A stretch of 64,000 nucleotides of DNA from Sweltsa coloradensis (taxonomy: Eukaryota > Arthropoda > Insecta > Plecoptera > Chloroperlidae): the NCBI GenBank assembly GCA_024449915.1, contig JAMZAV010000097.1, positions 1,719,129 to 1,783,128 on the forward strand, read 5' to 3'. Under the pieces are notes generated by a model, which did no database searches, had not been told where the DNA came from, and saw nothing but the letters and a program-made list of their open reading frames with translations. A program made the translations under genes and the position numbers. Positions 11,685 to 23,161 of the stretch are shown here, piece by piece (position 1 is the stretch's first letter; every line of letters starts with the position of its first letter).

Positions 11685-12231
11685 CTTGTTTATTAACGGG
11701 ACCCCCCTCAATTTTTTGTTAATTGGTCCCCCCCATCATTGTTTTTTTACTTATTTCTGTTTACAATAAATAATTACAACTTGTTCGGAGTTGAATATGA
11801 CTCTGACAGTGAACTTGACTCACATGTTCAACTTGACTCAGGCGAGTAGGGCTACAGTCCATTGGAACACGTAGGCCTACATGAGAGCAGCCGTCGCCGT
11901 GCAGCTGACATTGACGTTCACTGACACCAAATGAACCTTCAAAACCTTTAACGTCGCTATTTTAAACGAAAGTACTTTTCCATTGACAATCCTTTATATT
12001 TAAAATAGAGACGTTAAATGTTTTGTAGGTGGAGTATGTTGGCCTAAGCCGTGTCACTCCTGGCGCAAAGTATGTAGCCGGAAAGGATGTTTTTGAGGCT
12101 TTGTTCGAAATAATTGTGCTTTCCTGACCTCCTGAAACTCAGATGGAGTAGATGTAGTAGTTTTGATTGTCTAATGAAATGTTTTTACTGAATTTTTACA
12201 TTTTTTAGAGGGGGTCCTGATAATGAACAAG
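11685..12231. mobile_element. 547-bp non-autonomous DNA transposon flanked by TA
   Basis: Left end CTTGTTTATTAACGGGACCC and right end GGGTCCTGATAATGAACAAG are ~26-bp inverted repeats flanked by TA on both sides (11683-11684, 12232-12233), the signature of the Tc1/mariner/pogo group. Inside, 11930-12040 is a second, imperfect palindrome (AAAACCTTTAACGTC... GACGTTAAATGTTTT) related to the repeats at 28940-29095 and 32122-32930, so one element may be nested in the other. There is no transposase frame. Confidence 0.7.
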
Positions 12232-12233
12232 TA

Positions 12234-12947
12234 CCGAAGAGACTAATGAAAATAAGCTAGTGAGTAGGCCTAAATTATAATGTTAATATCTTAAAGCTTG
12301 AGTGATCACAGATTTAAATTTTAAAATATTTTGAGAGTATAGATCAATGTCTGTTCCTTCAAGAGGTTTTAACATATTAAATGAATGCTGCAATCTGTTG
12401 ATGCATGAATTTTTATGAAGGCCGAGATTATGAGAGTCGAGATTTATGTAGGTAACTAATTTTATATTGTACTGTTGCATTATGCTTTTCTATTGCTATG
12501 GTTTGGTAAATTGCATTTGTGGGACACATTTTGTCCTGTTGTAATGTGGCCACAAATAAATTAATAAAATTGTTACTAAGTACACTCATTTACCTATCCC
12601 TACAATTATTAATAGGGAGTTCCAACTTATAGCATTTGGAGATATTAGACCTGTATTCATTCATTGCATCTGCATGAAGTGAGCTCTGACTGATATGAGC
12701 AAGAGAGTGGCACGTGACTTCCTTTTATAGAAGATGCATCCACTGGCATGCATTTTTGGAATCCTCAGTTGCTACCAAGTTCATTGTGTGCTGCACAGCG
12801 CTTGTGCTTTGGTAACACGATTCGAATTGCATTAAGCCTCACAATTTTGTTGCAATATCTGCTCTTTATTTTTTCCCCTTGATGATACTTTAAAATAAGT
12901 CAACCTTGTGTTGCAGCACGTCAGCACACCTACTGGATTGTGCTACG
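12234..12947. other. Upstream region of the ZCCHC9-like gene
   Basis: AT-rich with no repeat termini. TTGTGTTGCAG at 12905-12915 is a good acceptor, so part of this region may be an intron following an unseen non-coding exon. No TATA box or CpG-rich promoter stands out. Confidence 0.35.
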
Positions 12948-15012
12948 ATGACACGCTTTGCAAGAGCACATGGGTCAAAGGCTTCAAACGAAAGACAACC
13001 AGAAGAAGCCACATCATGGAATGTTCTCAAACAGCAGTTGTTGGAGCAACAGGCTTTATCTAAAAAGAAAGAAGAGGAAGTTCTTAAACCAGCAAAACAG
13101 CCTTTTGTTTTTCAAACTGATAAAAGCAAAACTACAGAGTGGGCAGAGTTTGAAGAGACATCAAATCCTAAGCATAAAAAGCTAATAAAGAAGGAAAAAA
13201 AGTTAAAACTGTCTGAGGAAAAGTTAGATGACAGGCTTAGTAAAACCAAATTGCACAAAACAAAAAATTGCAATGATGTTAATTCTAAAAAGAAACTTGC
13301 AAAAAAATTGAAGAAAATGAAAGGAAACAGACTTCAATCTGATGTTATTGAAGACCTCAGTACGGTTGTAACTAAAGATGAGGTTCAAGTTAAGCTTTCA
13401 AAACGAGAAAAAAGGAAAAACAAACTCAAGGTTTCGGAGAAACCCATTGAAACTGTTAGTCCCGACTCAAAAGAAAAAAAATCAGAATTGACAACCAAGT
13501 TAGTAGATGGCATTGAACGCCAACTTTCCAACAGACAATTAAAAAGATTAAAACAGTTGCAAAAGAAGAAACAAGATGACGGGTTTGTTTTAAAATGCCC
13601 TAAAGTAAAAGAGGTAATTAAGCCAATACCCGATCAGGCTGAAGCATCTATAAATGGGAATGGTGTAAACAAAGTTGAACCAAAACTACCTAAACGCCAA
13701 AAGGATAAAGGAAAATCACAGATAAAGAAGCAAAAAAGTTCTACTTTAATGAACATGACCACTAACGTAGAAAATGTAGCAACTGATGGTCAGGCACAAA
13801 CTGACACAAAATTTCAGGCACAATCCAAGCGGCAAAAACGAAATTTAAAAAAACTAGGCGACCCAACTAAAGTAAAGCCCAAACGTCGAAAACCATATCT
13901 GCAGACGACTATTATGGTGATTAATGGTCAAGAGATCGAAGTTACGATGTTGGATGGTTTTCCAGTTCGTAAGATCGATGCTGATCGTTTAAAGGAGTTG
14001 CGCAAACAGATGGTAGACAATGGAATCCCCCCTACAGAAATTGAAGAGACTATGAAACTGGAACGCCGGAAGGCAGAGAAAGCTTTGGCTCGCGAGAGAC
14101 GAAAGGTTTGCTTCCATTGCCGAAAAGGGGGTCACAATCTATCGGAGTGTCCGGAATTAAATGAGGGCTCAAATCAAGATGCGGCAGGATGTGGAATTTG
14201 CTTCAAATGCGGCTCTACTGAGCACACACATTTCGAATGCCGTGTGGTTCGCGGACAAGAGTTTAGATTTGCCAAATGTTTTGTCTGTCAGGAGCAAGGT
14301 AATTATTACTTTTATGTTAAGTTACAACTTTACCTACTAGGCCTACTGTACTTTAATGTGCATAAATTAGACTAGGTACCAATTTGTAGGGTTAACGCCG
14401 ATTTTCGAACATGGATTAAATGCCGTAGTGAATAGTCAAATCAACTATTAATATTAGAGACTTCAACAATCACACAGTAGGCGGTTAGGCCTAATCAATT
14501 GTTTAATTCTACCTCTCCCTTTCAAATGATCTCAAATTCAAATTCTTAATTTCTCGTTTAACGGTTGCAAGTTTTTTTTGTAGTACCCTAGGTAGTGGTA
14601 CTTTTAGTGAGTTGTATTATAGGTGCTTGCCAATATTCAGCAATCAAGTCCGCTGAGTAAGTGAATTGCTACTTCCCTTCTTGAAAGACTGTCATATTAT
14701 TTATATAATTGTTTCCATCTGTTTATGTCCAATCTATTAATCCAGCCATGCAATCATCTTCTAGGTCATATCTCACGGCAGTGCCCTGACAACCCGCGAG
14801 GGCTCTACCCAAAGGGCGGTGGTTGCAAAGTGTGTGGCGACGTGACCCACCTTAAGAAGGACTGTCCCGACTTGCACGAGAAGAAAGAACAGAATGTTAT
14901 AACACTCGACACGGCTCGTAGCGACCGACTAGAGGCGTTGGATGAAGACCTGCGAGTTGAAGATAGTCGACCAGTTGTCGAAGTCCGCAAGAATAAAATT
15001 ATTAAGTTTTAG
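12948..15012 (+). CDS. ZCCHC9: Zinc finger CCHC domain-containing protein 9-like
   Basis: Two coding exons, 12948-14298 and 14765-15012, joined at a phase-1 GT-AG intron, give 532 aa. I chose ATG 12948 because the resulting start MTRFARA resembles the vertebrate ZCCHC9 start; the frame also has an upstream ATG at 12906. Residues 1-380 are a Lys/Glu-rich, low-complexity, probably nucleolar-targeting segment with repeated LSKREKRKNK-like and LSNRQLKRLK blocks. Four CCHC zinc knuckles follow at about 388-401 (CFHCRKGGHNLSEC), 418-431, 444-457 (split by the intron) and 471-484 (CKVCGDVTHLKKDC), with the family signature DNPRGLYPKGGGC before the last. Family members are nuclear/nucleolar RNA-binding proteins. 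The acidic N-terminal extension makes it roughly twice the length of the ~271-aa human protein. AATAAA lies at 15147-15152. Confidence 0.95.
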
Positions 15013-15146
15013 AAAGTGTTTTTCTTGTTTATCATTACTGGTCAGTGGTCACAGGCTAGATCTATGTCTATACGTATATTATTTGAGTACAGTTGAATTT
15101 AGTAAAAAAAAGTTATTGAGTAGCCTAGAGGTGATTTTGAGTAGGT

Positions 15147-15152
15147 AATAAA
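15147..15152 (+). promoter_or_regulatory. Poly(A) signal of the ZCCHC9-like gene
   Basis: AATAAA 135 bp after the stop codon, implying a short 3'UTR. Confidence 0.7.
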
Positions 15153-16771
15153 ATTTGAATGTGCTGCAAATATCTTCATTGCGTATACATAGATAATAGC
15201 CTATTTTAAATCAATTTCAAGATCCCAATTTACACCTGTAAGGAGACAAGACTCAAAGCATGTGGAAAGTTCCCAGTTTAATAAATATGGTTCAGGGATG
15301 GACAAATGTAGAAGTGTGAAAAATGTCGGAGCCAAACATTTCTTGGGGCCAGCATGGGACAAAGAATCAACGAGGTTGTGCGGGATAGCTCCCCCGGGTC
15401 TGGGGTAAAGCCCCAGGGCTGGAGGAAAATTTGCTGAAGGGAAAAAATTGTTAAGGTCTTCATCATGTTTGATTGCCTGAAACACAATGTTAGGCAAATT
15501 TTGTCTAAATAATAAAAATGATTATCGGTCAAGTTAGTTTTCAGGGTATGTAAACAAAAGTCAATTTTTATCCTAATTTTAAATTATTCATGGAAAAGAC
15601 ATTTAAAAACAAAGTGAAAAGTTTGTACTTTCTAGTAGCTTCATACATACGTAGTAGTTTAATTTTCGGCTACAATCGTGGTGTTCACTTGCTAATTTTG
15701 ATTGTGATTTCGAACTTTGTCCAGTTATACACAATGCTGTTAATTATTCATTTGATTTACATCCCTAGTTAAGAAATTATTATTATTATTTACTACCATT
15801 TCATTTATATTCATGTGGAAGCCAACAAGGGCTTCCGAGTATGTTTTGTGTTGTATTTCGAATGAATTGTACTTTTATTTGTTTTTGTGCTCTGCATTTA
15901 GGCATATGTTAATTTTACATTCCTTTTCATGTACCGGTACCTATTAATATTTAATAAATGGGTATTCTAAGTTTTAACATATTATTTATTAGGCCTAAGT
16001 CTTTAAACTTTTTTAAGTTTTAGCTATTTAACGAGTCGATATACTGTAGATGTAGACGTAAGTCGTAAAGTACATTGATTACATGGATGACATCTACCGT
16101 AGGCCTATCGGCAAAGTGTTGGAACAAAAAAAGTTACAATTTAACAATTGATTTATTATCATGGTACATTTATGTTCAACGGCACTCGCTTCAAATAAAC
16201 ATGGCACGACCAACCTTCCTTTCAGGCCAAAAAATCAATATTTCGACCAAGATACAGCGGAACTATTTTGACTACTAAATCAGATGATGAAGTAGAGTAG
16301 GCTATAGTAAAGTGACAAAGAACTGTTAACAACATGACTTCAGCATCTGTTGCTGTCTTGCGAGGCCCATGGAATCTGCCTTGACCTAAGGCTACACCTA
16401 GTAAACAAAGTTCGAAGGGGGCTTGAATCTGATAGAAACAAGAATGCTATTAATCCACGCTCAAATTTAATCCTTCTAGTCTAAAACATGGAATGTGAAT
16501 TGTTATGTAAAATATAAGAATGTTAAAAGAACTTCTGCATGGAATTTGCAAAAGGGGCTTGAATTGAAACCCAGCACTTACAAAGTAGGGATGGTACGGA
16601 TACCTTTTAATTTTACCATGCCGATTCGTCCAATTCTTAAAATAAAAATCTATAAAATCCACATATATTTGTAAATCATAGAAGACATAATATCATTGGC
16701 TAATGGTTTGGCGTAAGTCCAAGATGTTTACAAGGTTCCTTCAGAACCTCCTTTACAGTTCAGAAAAATCC
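15153..16771. other. Intergenic DNA, no gene recognised
   Basis: AT-rich. A small GC palindrome (CCCCCGGGTCTGGGG next to AAAGCCCCAGGG) lies at ~15389-15420. Open frames are short and of AT-rich composition. TAGGCCTA occurs near 15990 and 16100. Confidence 0.5.
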
Positions 16772-16779
16772 CTTTTAAG

Positions 16780-17557
16780 CAGGGGATCGATCCAAAATAA
16801 TTTTTATTTCGGTTCGGTTTTCGGTACAACGTTATTTTTTCGGTTCGACCTTTCTAAAAATAACGGTTCGGTTCAAACCGTTTTGAACCGGTTCGAACCA
16901 GTTTATTTTATTTTACATTTTATAAGGCAAAATATCAATAAAAGTATAATTTTTTGAAAGTTGAAAACGTTTGTAGGGATTTACTAACATCAATTACCGA
17001 TACATGCCCACATCTATCAATTCCCAACATATATATGCCCAAAGCCCAAAACCTGACTCAAAGTCAACATTCCACAATGTTCCTCAGTCCTCACTCCTCA
17101 GTCCAAATCAGGTCTGTGTCTGAAGAGGCCGATATGAGAGACTGGGATAATGAACGTTACGGGACTAAGGCAACCAATGGGTGCGGTGACGGGGAGTGTC
17201 GTCTATTTACATTTAGCCTTACCAAAGATTAATCTTTGGCCTTACTACACTAAATTAAAGTGACATTAATTAACAACATTCTGAAGGCGGCGTTTATGAA
17301 AGGTGTGGTAGGCATGGTGTCTTTGGACTTATGAAAAGAAGGTATGAGCCGGATTTGTGAAAGGGAAAATCAAACTTTTTTTGCTTTTTCCCAATTTTCG
17401 CGATTTGGCGATTTTTAGACTCTGTGACCGAAACTGCCCCCTGAACCGAAATTAACCGAAAAACCCGAAATAAGAAATTCGGTTACGGTTCGGTTTTCGG
17501 TTCAGGCACTTTCTTATAACGGTTTTCGGTTCAGGTATTGTTTCGTTCGATGCCCTG
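16780..17557. mobile_element. 778-bp hAT-type non-autonomous element with perfect 8-bp TSD
   Basis: Flanked by exact CTTTTAAG duplications (16772-16779 and 17558-17565). Termini are CAGGGGATCGATCC and its near complement TTCGTTCGATGCCCTG; CAGGG-type ends plus an 8-bp duplication define the hAT superfamily. Subterminal regions on both sides carry arrays of GGTTCGGTTTTCGGT-like motifs (~16810-16900 direct and inverted, ~17425-17540), presumably transposase-binding sites. There is no transposase frame. Confidence 0.9.
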
Positions 17558-17842
17558 CTTTTAAGCTTGCATCATTTTGTTGTAAAAGCAAAGCAATCGT
17601 TTGCTAAGGACTTCCCCGTCGCTTTATTCACTTCCCATCTTGTCCAGGTGGCAGTGCTTGTTCGTTCTCTATGCTCCCCTTAGGGTGCTATCTTACTGCA
17701 CTAAATTTGCATTGGCATTGGTGCACCACAGAAAGAGATTGGTTAAACCATGTTCTTTGACCAGTGCATTTAAAGTACCGGTAATTAATAAAATAACAAA
17801 ATTAGGTCTAGTGATACTAATGATAATGATATTTTATTATTA

Positions 17843-18128
17843 TTAGGAAGATGCCAAAGTTGTTGTTAGAGTGAGTGAGCCATATATTGAGTACCCGGGA
17901 ACATTCCATTTCTTCCCCGGTTCCCCCTACCTAAGGCTGGATCCAGCATGGTTCTTTCTCTCTAGCCTATCATAGGCCAGAGTGACCATTATGGCCTTAC
18001 AGTTGACCTCATACCAACTAAACTCAAAACCCTATCATTTGTACTTTAATCAATTTAATGCAAATTTTCCCGGGTACTCAACATATGACTCGCTCACTCG
18101 TCTAACAACGACATTGGCGTTTTCCTAG
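17843..18128. mobile_element. Palindromic element, CTAG-ended family, copy 1
   Basis: Right arm CACTCGTCTAACAACGAC, continuing ATTGGCGTTTTCCTAG, mirrors the left arm (TTAGGAAGATGCCAAAGTTG). An inner inverted pair GAGTACCCGGGAA / CCCGGGTACTC is also present. Related copies lie at 29485-29775 and 57205-57510. The GCGTTTTCCTAG end is shared with the TTGGATGAGCG family described at 22398-23161. Confidence 0.75.
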
Positions 18129-18540
18129 TCTAGTTGGCTAAGGCGCCTTTATACCCGGAATGTTAGAGACCCGGGTTCAAACAACGGTCGGGATAGATTT
18201 TTTATTTCTTGATTGTTTAAAAAATAATAGCACATATTTTGAAATGCACATACAGTATGGAAAACATAGCCAGTACAAAATACGTGTAAATATTGCAAGG
18301 TTTACTCAATCTCCCAACGGAATCTTGGGGAACCTTGAGCGTGTAAGATTCGATACACCTTGGTCACTGAATGCCTTCACGGCCTGACAAACATGATTCG
18401 ATAAAAATGACTCTTGAAAAACAAAACCATTGTCGTTAAATTGAATCCTACACATGTTCAACCTATTTTTCTACTAACTATTTCTTGTAGGTTAAAATGG
18501 CCACGGATTTTGCTCAAAATATTAACTGCGCGCTAAAGGC
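18129..18540 (+). mobile_element. tRNA-like-headed repeat (family 2) joined to the palindromic element
   Basis: Begins with a tRNA-like head (TTGGCTAAGGCGCC... GACCCGGGTTCAAA) and has a body containing GAAAACATAGCCAGTACAAA, GCAAGGTTTACTCAATCTCC and CACCTTGGTCACTG. A second copy with the same body and the same junction to the palindromic element occurs at 29776-30245, so the two parts have been copied together at least once. Confidence 0.65.
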
Positions 18541-18847
18541 ATGTGTGGCTTGTTGGTCTTCGTCTTGTGGTTAGCGTCTCTGCTTCCAATGCAGAAAGTC
18601 CAGGGTTCGATTCCCGTTAAAGCCAGAAGTTTTTTAACTTCTGATTTGGACTTGAGTCCATCAGTTCTTGTCTTAGAAATTTGCTAACGGTGACTTTGGA
18701 GACGTCCTAGCAACGAGGCACTTAATAAATTTAAAAATGTTCTGAATCGTCCTTGTTGATTTTGGCATTGATCCGCGGGTGTTCGCACTGTCCATACCAC
18801 TGATTGCTAAATTTACTTTTAAAAATATCAATCTTTGGTTGGTTACC
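18541..18847 (+). mobile_element. tRNA-derived SINE (family 1), 3'-truncated
   Basis: Head GTCTTGTGGTTAGCGTCTCTG, box B GGGTTCGATTCCCG, then the family-1 body (GTGACTTTGGAGACGTCC) ending abruptly at TTGGTTGGTTACC, without the CCCCACTGAAAATCAG part or tail. Confidence 0.8.
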
Positions 18848-19789
18848 ATGGTACAATGATATCTCTGTGTGGCTAGGTATGACACTGCGCATCTCCGCCG
18901 CGAGTGTGACGTCAGCAAGATCGCAGCGGCCGTGCGAGACGCACGTATTCATTGCTTAGCTATGTACTTCCAATCTATTTGGTGGACCGCATCTGGGTTT
19001 TTCTGTATACACACACATTATTGTTTATTGATACTGTGCTAGTGACAGCTTACGACATTTTTCCATTAGCAATAAGCTGCCATGGTTTTCATTAAAGCGA
19101 TATCTCAACTTGCATTCGTTCAACTTAAAAATCAAAACAGATTCATGTGCCCCATCTCTATCGGATCTCTCGGAGCAGTGGGTATTCTTCCTTCTGGCTG
19201 CAAGGACTAGAAGTCTGTATAGAACAGTACCATGGTTCAGATATTATCTTGCTCGTGAAACGTGTGAACAGTTCGCTCGATTTTGTGTTGAACATATATT
19301 TTACCCGAAGTGAATTTTGTTGTTGTTAGTGGGTTTCGTTTAGTATGTGGACGTATGGACGTTAAAATGTTGACTTTCCCAGAGTGTAACAACACCAGTC
19401 AGTGTACCTGTCCTAGACTTAATTAATATTAAGCATACTTTTCGTTTTGCGAGTCCAAATGATTATTTTATTGAACTATAAAAAGAATAAGTAAAAAAAA
19501 AGTGATAAACCCTCGATGATTCCTTTACTTTGCGTCGCTAAATAACATTTTTTAGTCAATCAAAAGTACTTAGGCCTACATTGCCAGAGAAAATATTTTA
19601 AAATATGTTCAATCACATGAATATGCACCTGAATCAGATAAAACAACAGACTGAAGATCGTCCACCTAACGAACATGCCGACAGAAACACACATTCGTGA
19701 GTGCGTATTTATTCATAATGCTTAAGCGGTATCAAGGAGATTGCTAGAGATTTTATAAGGTTTTATTCCCGCGTCTTAATTACATTCCG
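18848..19789. other. Intergenic DNA, no gene recognised
   Basis: AT-rich DNA without recognised repeat ends or protein-like frames. Confidence 0.45.
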
Positions 19790-20175
19790 TGGTGTAATGG
19801 GGGGGGGGGGGGGGGGGCATACGGCATAAATAATATTTGAAGTGGACAAGGAAACTAAAGAAGACGTGAGTGATAGAATTAAAATAGGGTGGAATGTATG
19901 TAAGGTGGTCGAATATATACATGTGATAAGGTGTTTTAAATGCTGCCAATATGGCCACACAATGACGAACTGTAAAAATGGACTTGCGGCTACTGCGGTG
20001 GGTACCATAAATCCCCAGACTGTACAGCAGACTCTGCTAGCTGCATTAACTGCATACAAGCAAATAACAGATATGGTTTACAATTAAATGAAAACCACAA
20101 TGTGTGGGATAAAGAATGTGAATGCTATAAGCGCATTAAACAAAAAGTAGCTCAGAGGCAAAGGTTTGGGTGATC
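19790..20175 (+). mobile_element. Retrotransposon gag/ORF1 fragment with CCHC knuckle
   Basis: The plus strand encodes VVEYIHVIRCFKCCQYGHTM, a CX2CX4HX4C-type knuckle ending in NC. After a one-base frame change it reads CGYCGGYHKSPDC, a second knuckle-like block, then ECECYKRIKQK and a stop near 20174. A gag-type protein with tandem knuckles is typical of LINE ORF1 and of LTR retroelement nucleocapsids. A run of about 20 G directly precedes it (19800-19818). Fragmentary and inactive. Confidence 0.65.
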
Positions 20176-21292
20176 TAATCCGGTACGGACATCTCTACAC
20201 ACCAGACGGCACAATCATCCTAGATATTAATATTATTAGTTATTAGAATAACTATCCCTCTGGACAGAGAATTGTGTTGTACAGATACCATGTAGGGCCT
20301 ATTTGTCCAATGAATAATTTAAAAAAATATATATATGATTAAAAATAAATATTTATTTATCCCTCCGTATACCTACCGAAAAAGAAAAATCAGGGTATAC
20401 ACTGAAACGCTGTATATGTCTTGGTACAAATGAGGAAATCCAGTGTCAAGTAACAGAACATATTAATATAATTCAGCAATCACAACAATCACTGAACAAC
20501 TACCACCACCACCACCGCCACCAACAACCAACAAAAAAAGTTTTTTAGAAAATCATACCTTAAACGCGTTAAAATACTCGCTAACACTCAAAAGAATCGG
20601 AAAAAAATCCGGTCTGTGTCAGGACTCGCATTGGCTGGGGGTCCTCTCCCCTTCCCTTCCCAAACCCCCTTTGTACAAAGTCATGTAGGTACTTTTTCAA
20701 GAAAGAGCATAGATATACCCATAAATAAATTTTCAATTCAACACTATTTACATAATATTAATTAGAAGAAAACAGTTGTGCATTATTTGTCCATTTTATC
20801 TAGCTATTTTGCTTGTTATTTTGATTGTTTGTATTAGTCTACTATGTTGTGTAATCTTGTAATTGATATATAATTGTGTGGTTACAGTTTATTTTTAGAT
20901 TTGTAATCCTATATTTCGATAATTCCTCTCCACCCAACACATTTTTACTACCGGTAATCATATTATAAATTAAATTACAAGTTTTTTAAAATCTTGTATT
21001 ATAGTTATATCTCGGACTGGAAGTTTTGACACACCCGTTACGATAAAATCAAGCACGGAATTCTTTATTTGTTATAATTTATAAATAATCTATTATTATC
21101 CTAAATGGGTAACACAACACTTGTGAGTCAGTTGTGAGTATGCATCGTATTACGGCTAATATTAAAATAGTTAGGAATAGTTAGTAGCGGCAGCCGGCTG
21201 GCGGAGCCGATCTTGATTACGTCATGCGGGGACTGGACGCAAACGCGTTCACCGGATTGCCAGACCTGGGTAAGGAAGAATATCATTGGATC
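20176..21292. other. Intergenic DNA, no gene recognised
   Basis: AT-rich with a (CCA)n-like run at ~20502-20525. No gene or element ends recognised. Confidence 0.5.
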
Positions 21293-21428
21293 ATGGTTGG
21301 TTACCGCTCACTCGTCGATTGCGTCGGGGCCTACAGTGTTGGCTTGGTTGCTTTGGTTTCCTGTCCCCCACTGAAAATCAGTTATATGACTGAGTGGGTA
21401 GACTCTTAATACGAATTTATTTATTTAA
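21293..21428 (+). mobile_element. tRNA-derived SINE (family 1), 3' half only
   Basis: Contains CGTCGATTGCGTCGGGGCCT, TTGGCTTGGTTGCTTTGG, CCCCACTGAAAATCAGTTA and a 3' end GGTAGACTCTTAATACG with a TTATTTATTT tail. It begins at GGTTGGTTACCGC, essentially where the 18.5-kb copy stops. Confidence 0.8.
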
Positions 21429-21575
21429 GATTGGTTCCGGATGTCCGTTTAAAGTTTTGTCTCAATCTGTTTAGCCGTTCTGGTGCGAACTTACTCACTC
21501 ACTGACATAAACACAGATCTTGTGTAGTTTGAGTTGAATTGTAGACTTCAGTCGCTGAGCTCCCTCGTCTAATTA
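21429..21575 (+). repeat. 3' segment of an interspersed repeat (GAGCTCCCTCGTCTAA end)
   Basis: Shares GGTTCCGGATGTCCGTTTAA, TCTCAATCTGTTTAGCCG, GTTTGAGTTGAATTG and CTCCCTCGTCTAA with segments at ~30225-30395 and ~59690-59885. An unclassified repeat tail present at least three times in the window. Confidence 0.6.
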
Positions 21576-22397
21576 ATCACAGCGATGTATATTAGAACAT
21601 TCTAATTTCTAATGTATCAATTTTAATGATATTTATGTAGGTCCTCCTACTCCTATGTACTACTACATTCTATATTCGCGGTTAAAACCTAACCAGGTAG
21701 CAGCACGGTCGTATGTCAACATGGCCGTCCGAAGGCAGATAAAAACACGGGCTGCATAGGGAGCAAGTGTGTTTTTCATGCTTTAAAACATAATATTTCA
21801 TTGTAAGCGTCAGTTCTGGAAGTATTTCTACTTTCCAGTACTTGGGTACGATGGGGTAGGACAATCACTATATTTTGTAACCCTCAGCTGCAAAATAACT
21901 AGCAAAATAAGGAATTTTATCTCGTAATTTGGAGACAGTTATTTTCAGTAATTTTAACTTGATGGCAATACCGCGAATTTCTTATGATTATTGGCCTTTA
22001 CTTAGGCCTATATGATATGTAATATAATATTATATTACAGATTATTTATTCTCCCCCTCCCCCCCCCCCCCCCCCGGAAGTAATTTTTTGCGGGTTCCTC
22101 GCGAATAAATTATCAAACTCGATTTTTTATTAAATTTGTGTTTCGTCTCGCCATTGAAACTTCTAAAAACATTGTCTCACATTTAAAAAGCCCCCCACCC
22201 CCCCCCCAATGCTGCTAAAAATTTAAAGTTATAATTTCTATATAGGCCTAGATGGCACCGGCCTTCACTAAACTTTATATATAGGCCTACTATAATTAAT
22301 ACGCATAGTTAACTAATTATATTACGCCTAGTTAAGTCCTAGAATTGTTTTGTTGTTGTTTTGGTTGAGATTATGAATAATATGAACCCATAAATAA

Positions 22398-23161
22398 TTG
22401 GATGAGCGAAGCGAAGATTCCATTTCACTACACTGGAGAAAAAAATCCGGAATGTTTTTTTTTTTTTTTTTCTTTTTTTTTGTATTTTTGTGTTTGTCCG
22501 CACGATTCCGGCTAAACCGGTACTCCAATTGCAATGAAATTTTATGGAGGCCTTCGAAATCTCTGAACTTAGAACTGCCACATTTTTGAGCGCAATCAAA
22601 AAATTATTTCTTATTAAAATCGCAATTTTACGATTTTTTTCGATTTAAAAGAAAAATCTTTTACTTATAACTCCTACATACTTTATCTGATTGTTATGAT
22701 TTTTTCACAGAACCATAATTTTATGAATTAAGATATTCGTGTAAAATTTGAGCGCAATCGAAAAAAAATTTCTTATGAAAATCGAAATTTTACGGGTTTT
22801 TTCTTTTTTTAAACAATTCTTTGACTTATAACACCTACATGCTTTAACCGATTGTAATGATTTTTTCACAGAACCTTAATTTTATGAATTAATATATTCG
22901 TGTTAAATTTGAGCGCAATCGAATAATTATTTTTTATGAAAATTGCAATTTTACGATTTTTTACTTTTTTAAAATTACGATTAATTAAAAAAATAAAAAT
23001 TTAAGTTTAGTTTTTATTTAATTTAAATGAATTTTTAAAAAAATCTTCAACTTAGTAATGATTTTTTCACAGAACAACAGAAAATCCACATAACACAATG
23101 GCAGCTCAATGCACCAATTACGCTCATCCAACAACGCGGCGGGACTTAAGCGTTTTCCTAG
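22398..23161 (+). mobile_element. Helitron-like non-autonomous element (TTGGATGAGCG family), copy 1
   Basis: Starts TTGGATGAGCGAAGCGAAGA and ends AACGCGGCGGGACTTAAGCG followed by TTTTCCTAG and a flanking T. The 5' sequence TTGGATGAGCG reappears inverted (CGCTCATCCAA) about 40 bp before the 3' end, giving asymmetric terminal inverted repeats. The last part can form a hairpin on AACGC/GCGTT. The interior has a T-tract microsatellite and two to three tandem ~165-bp units marked by TTTGAGCGCAATCG and TTTTTTCACAGAACC. These traits (CTAG end before T, 3' hairpin, asymmetric inverted repeats, internal tandem repeats) resemble non-autonomous Helentron/DINE-1 elements. It encodes no protein. Confidence 0.8.
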
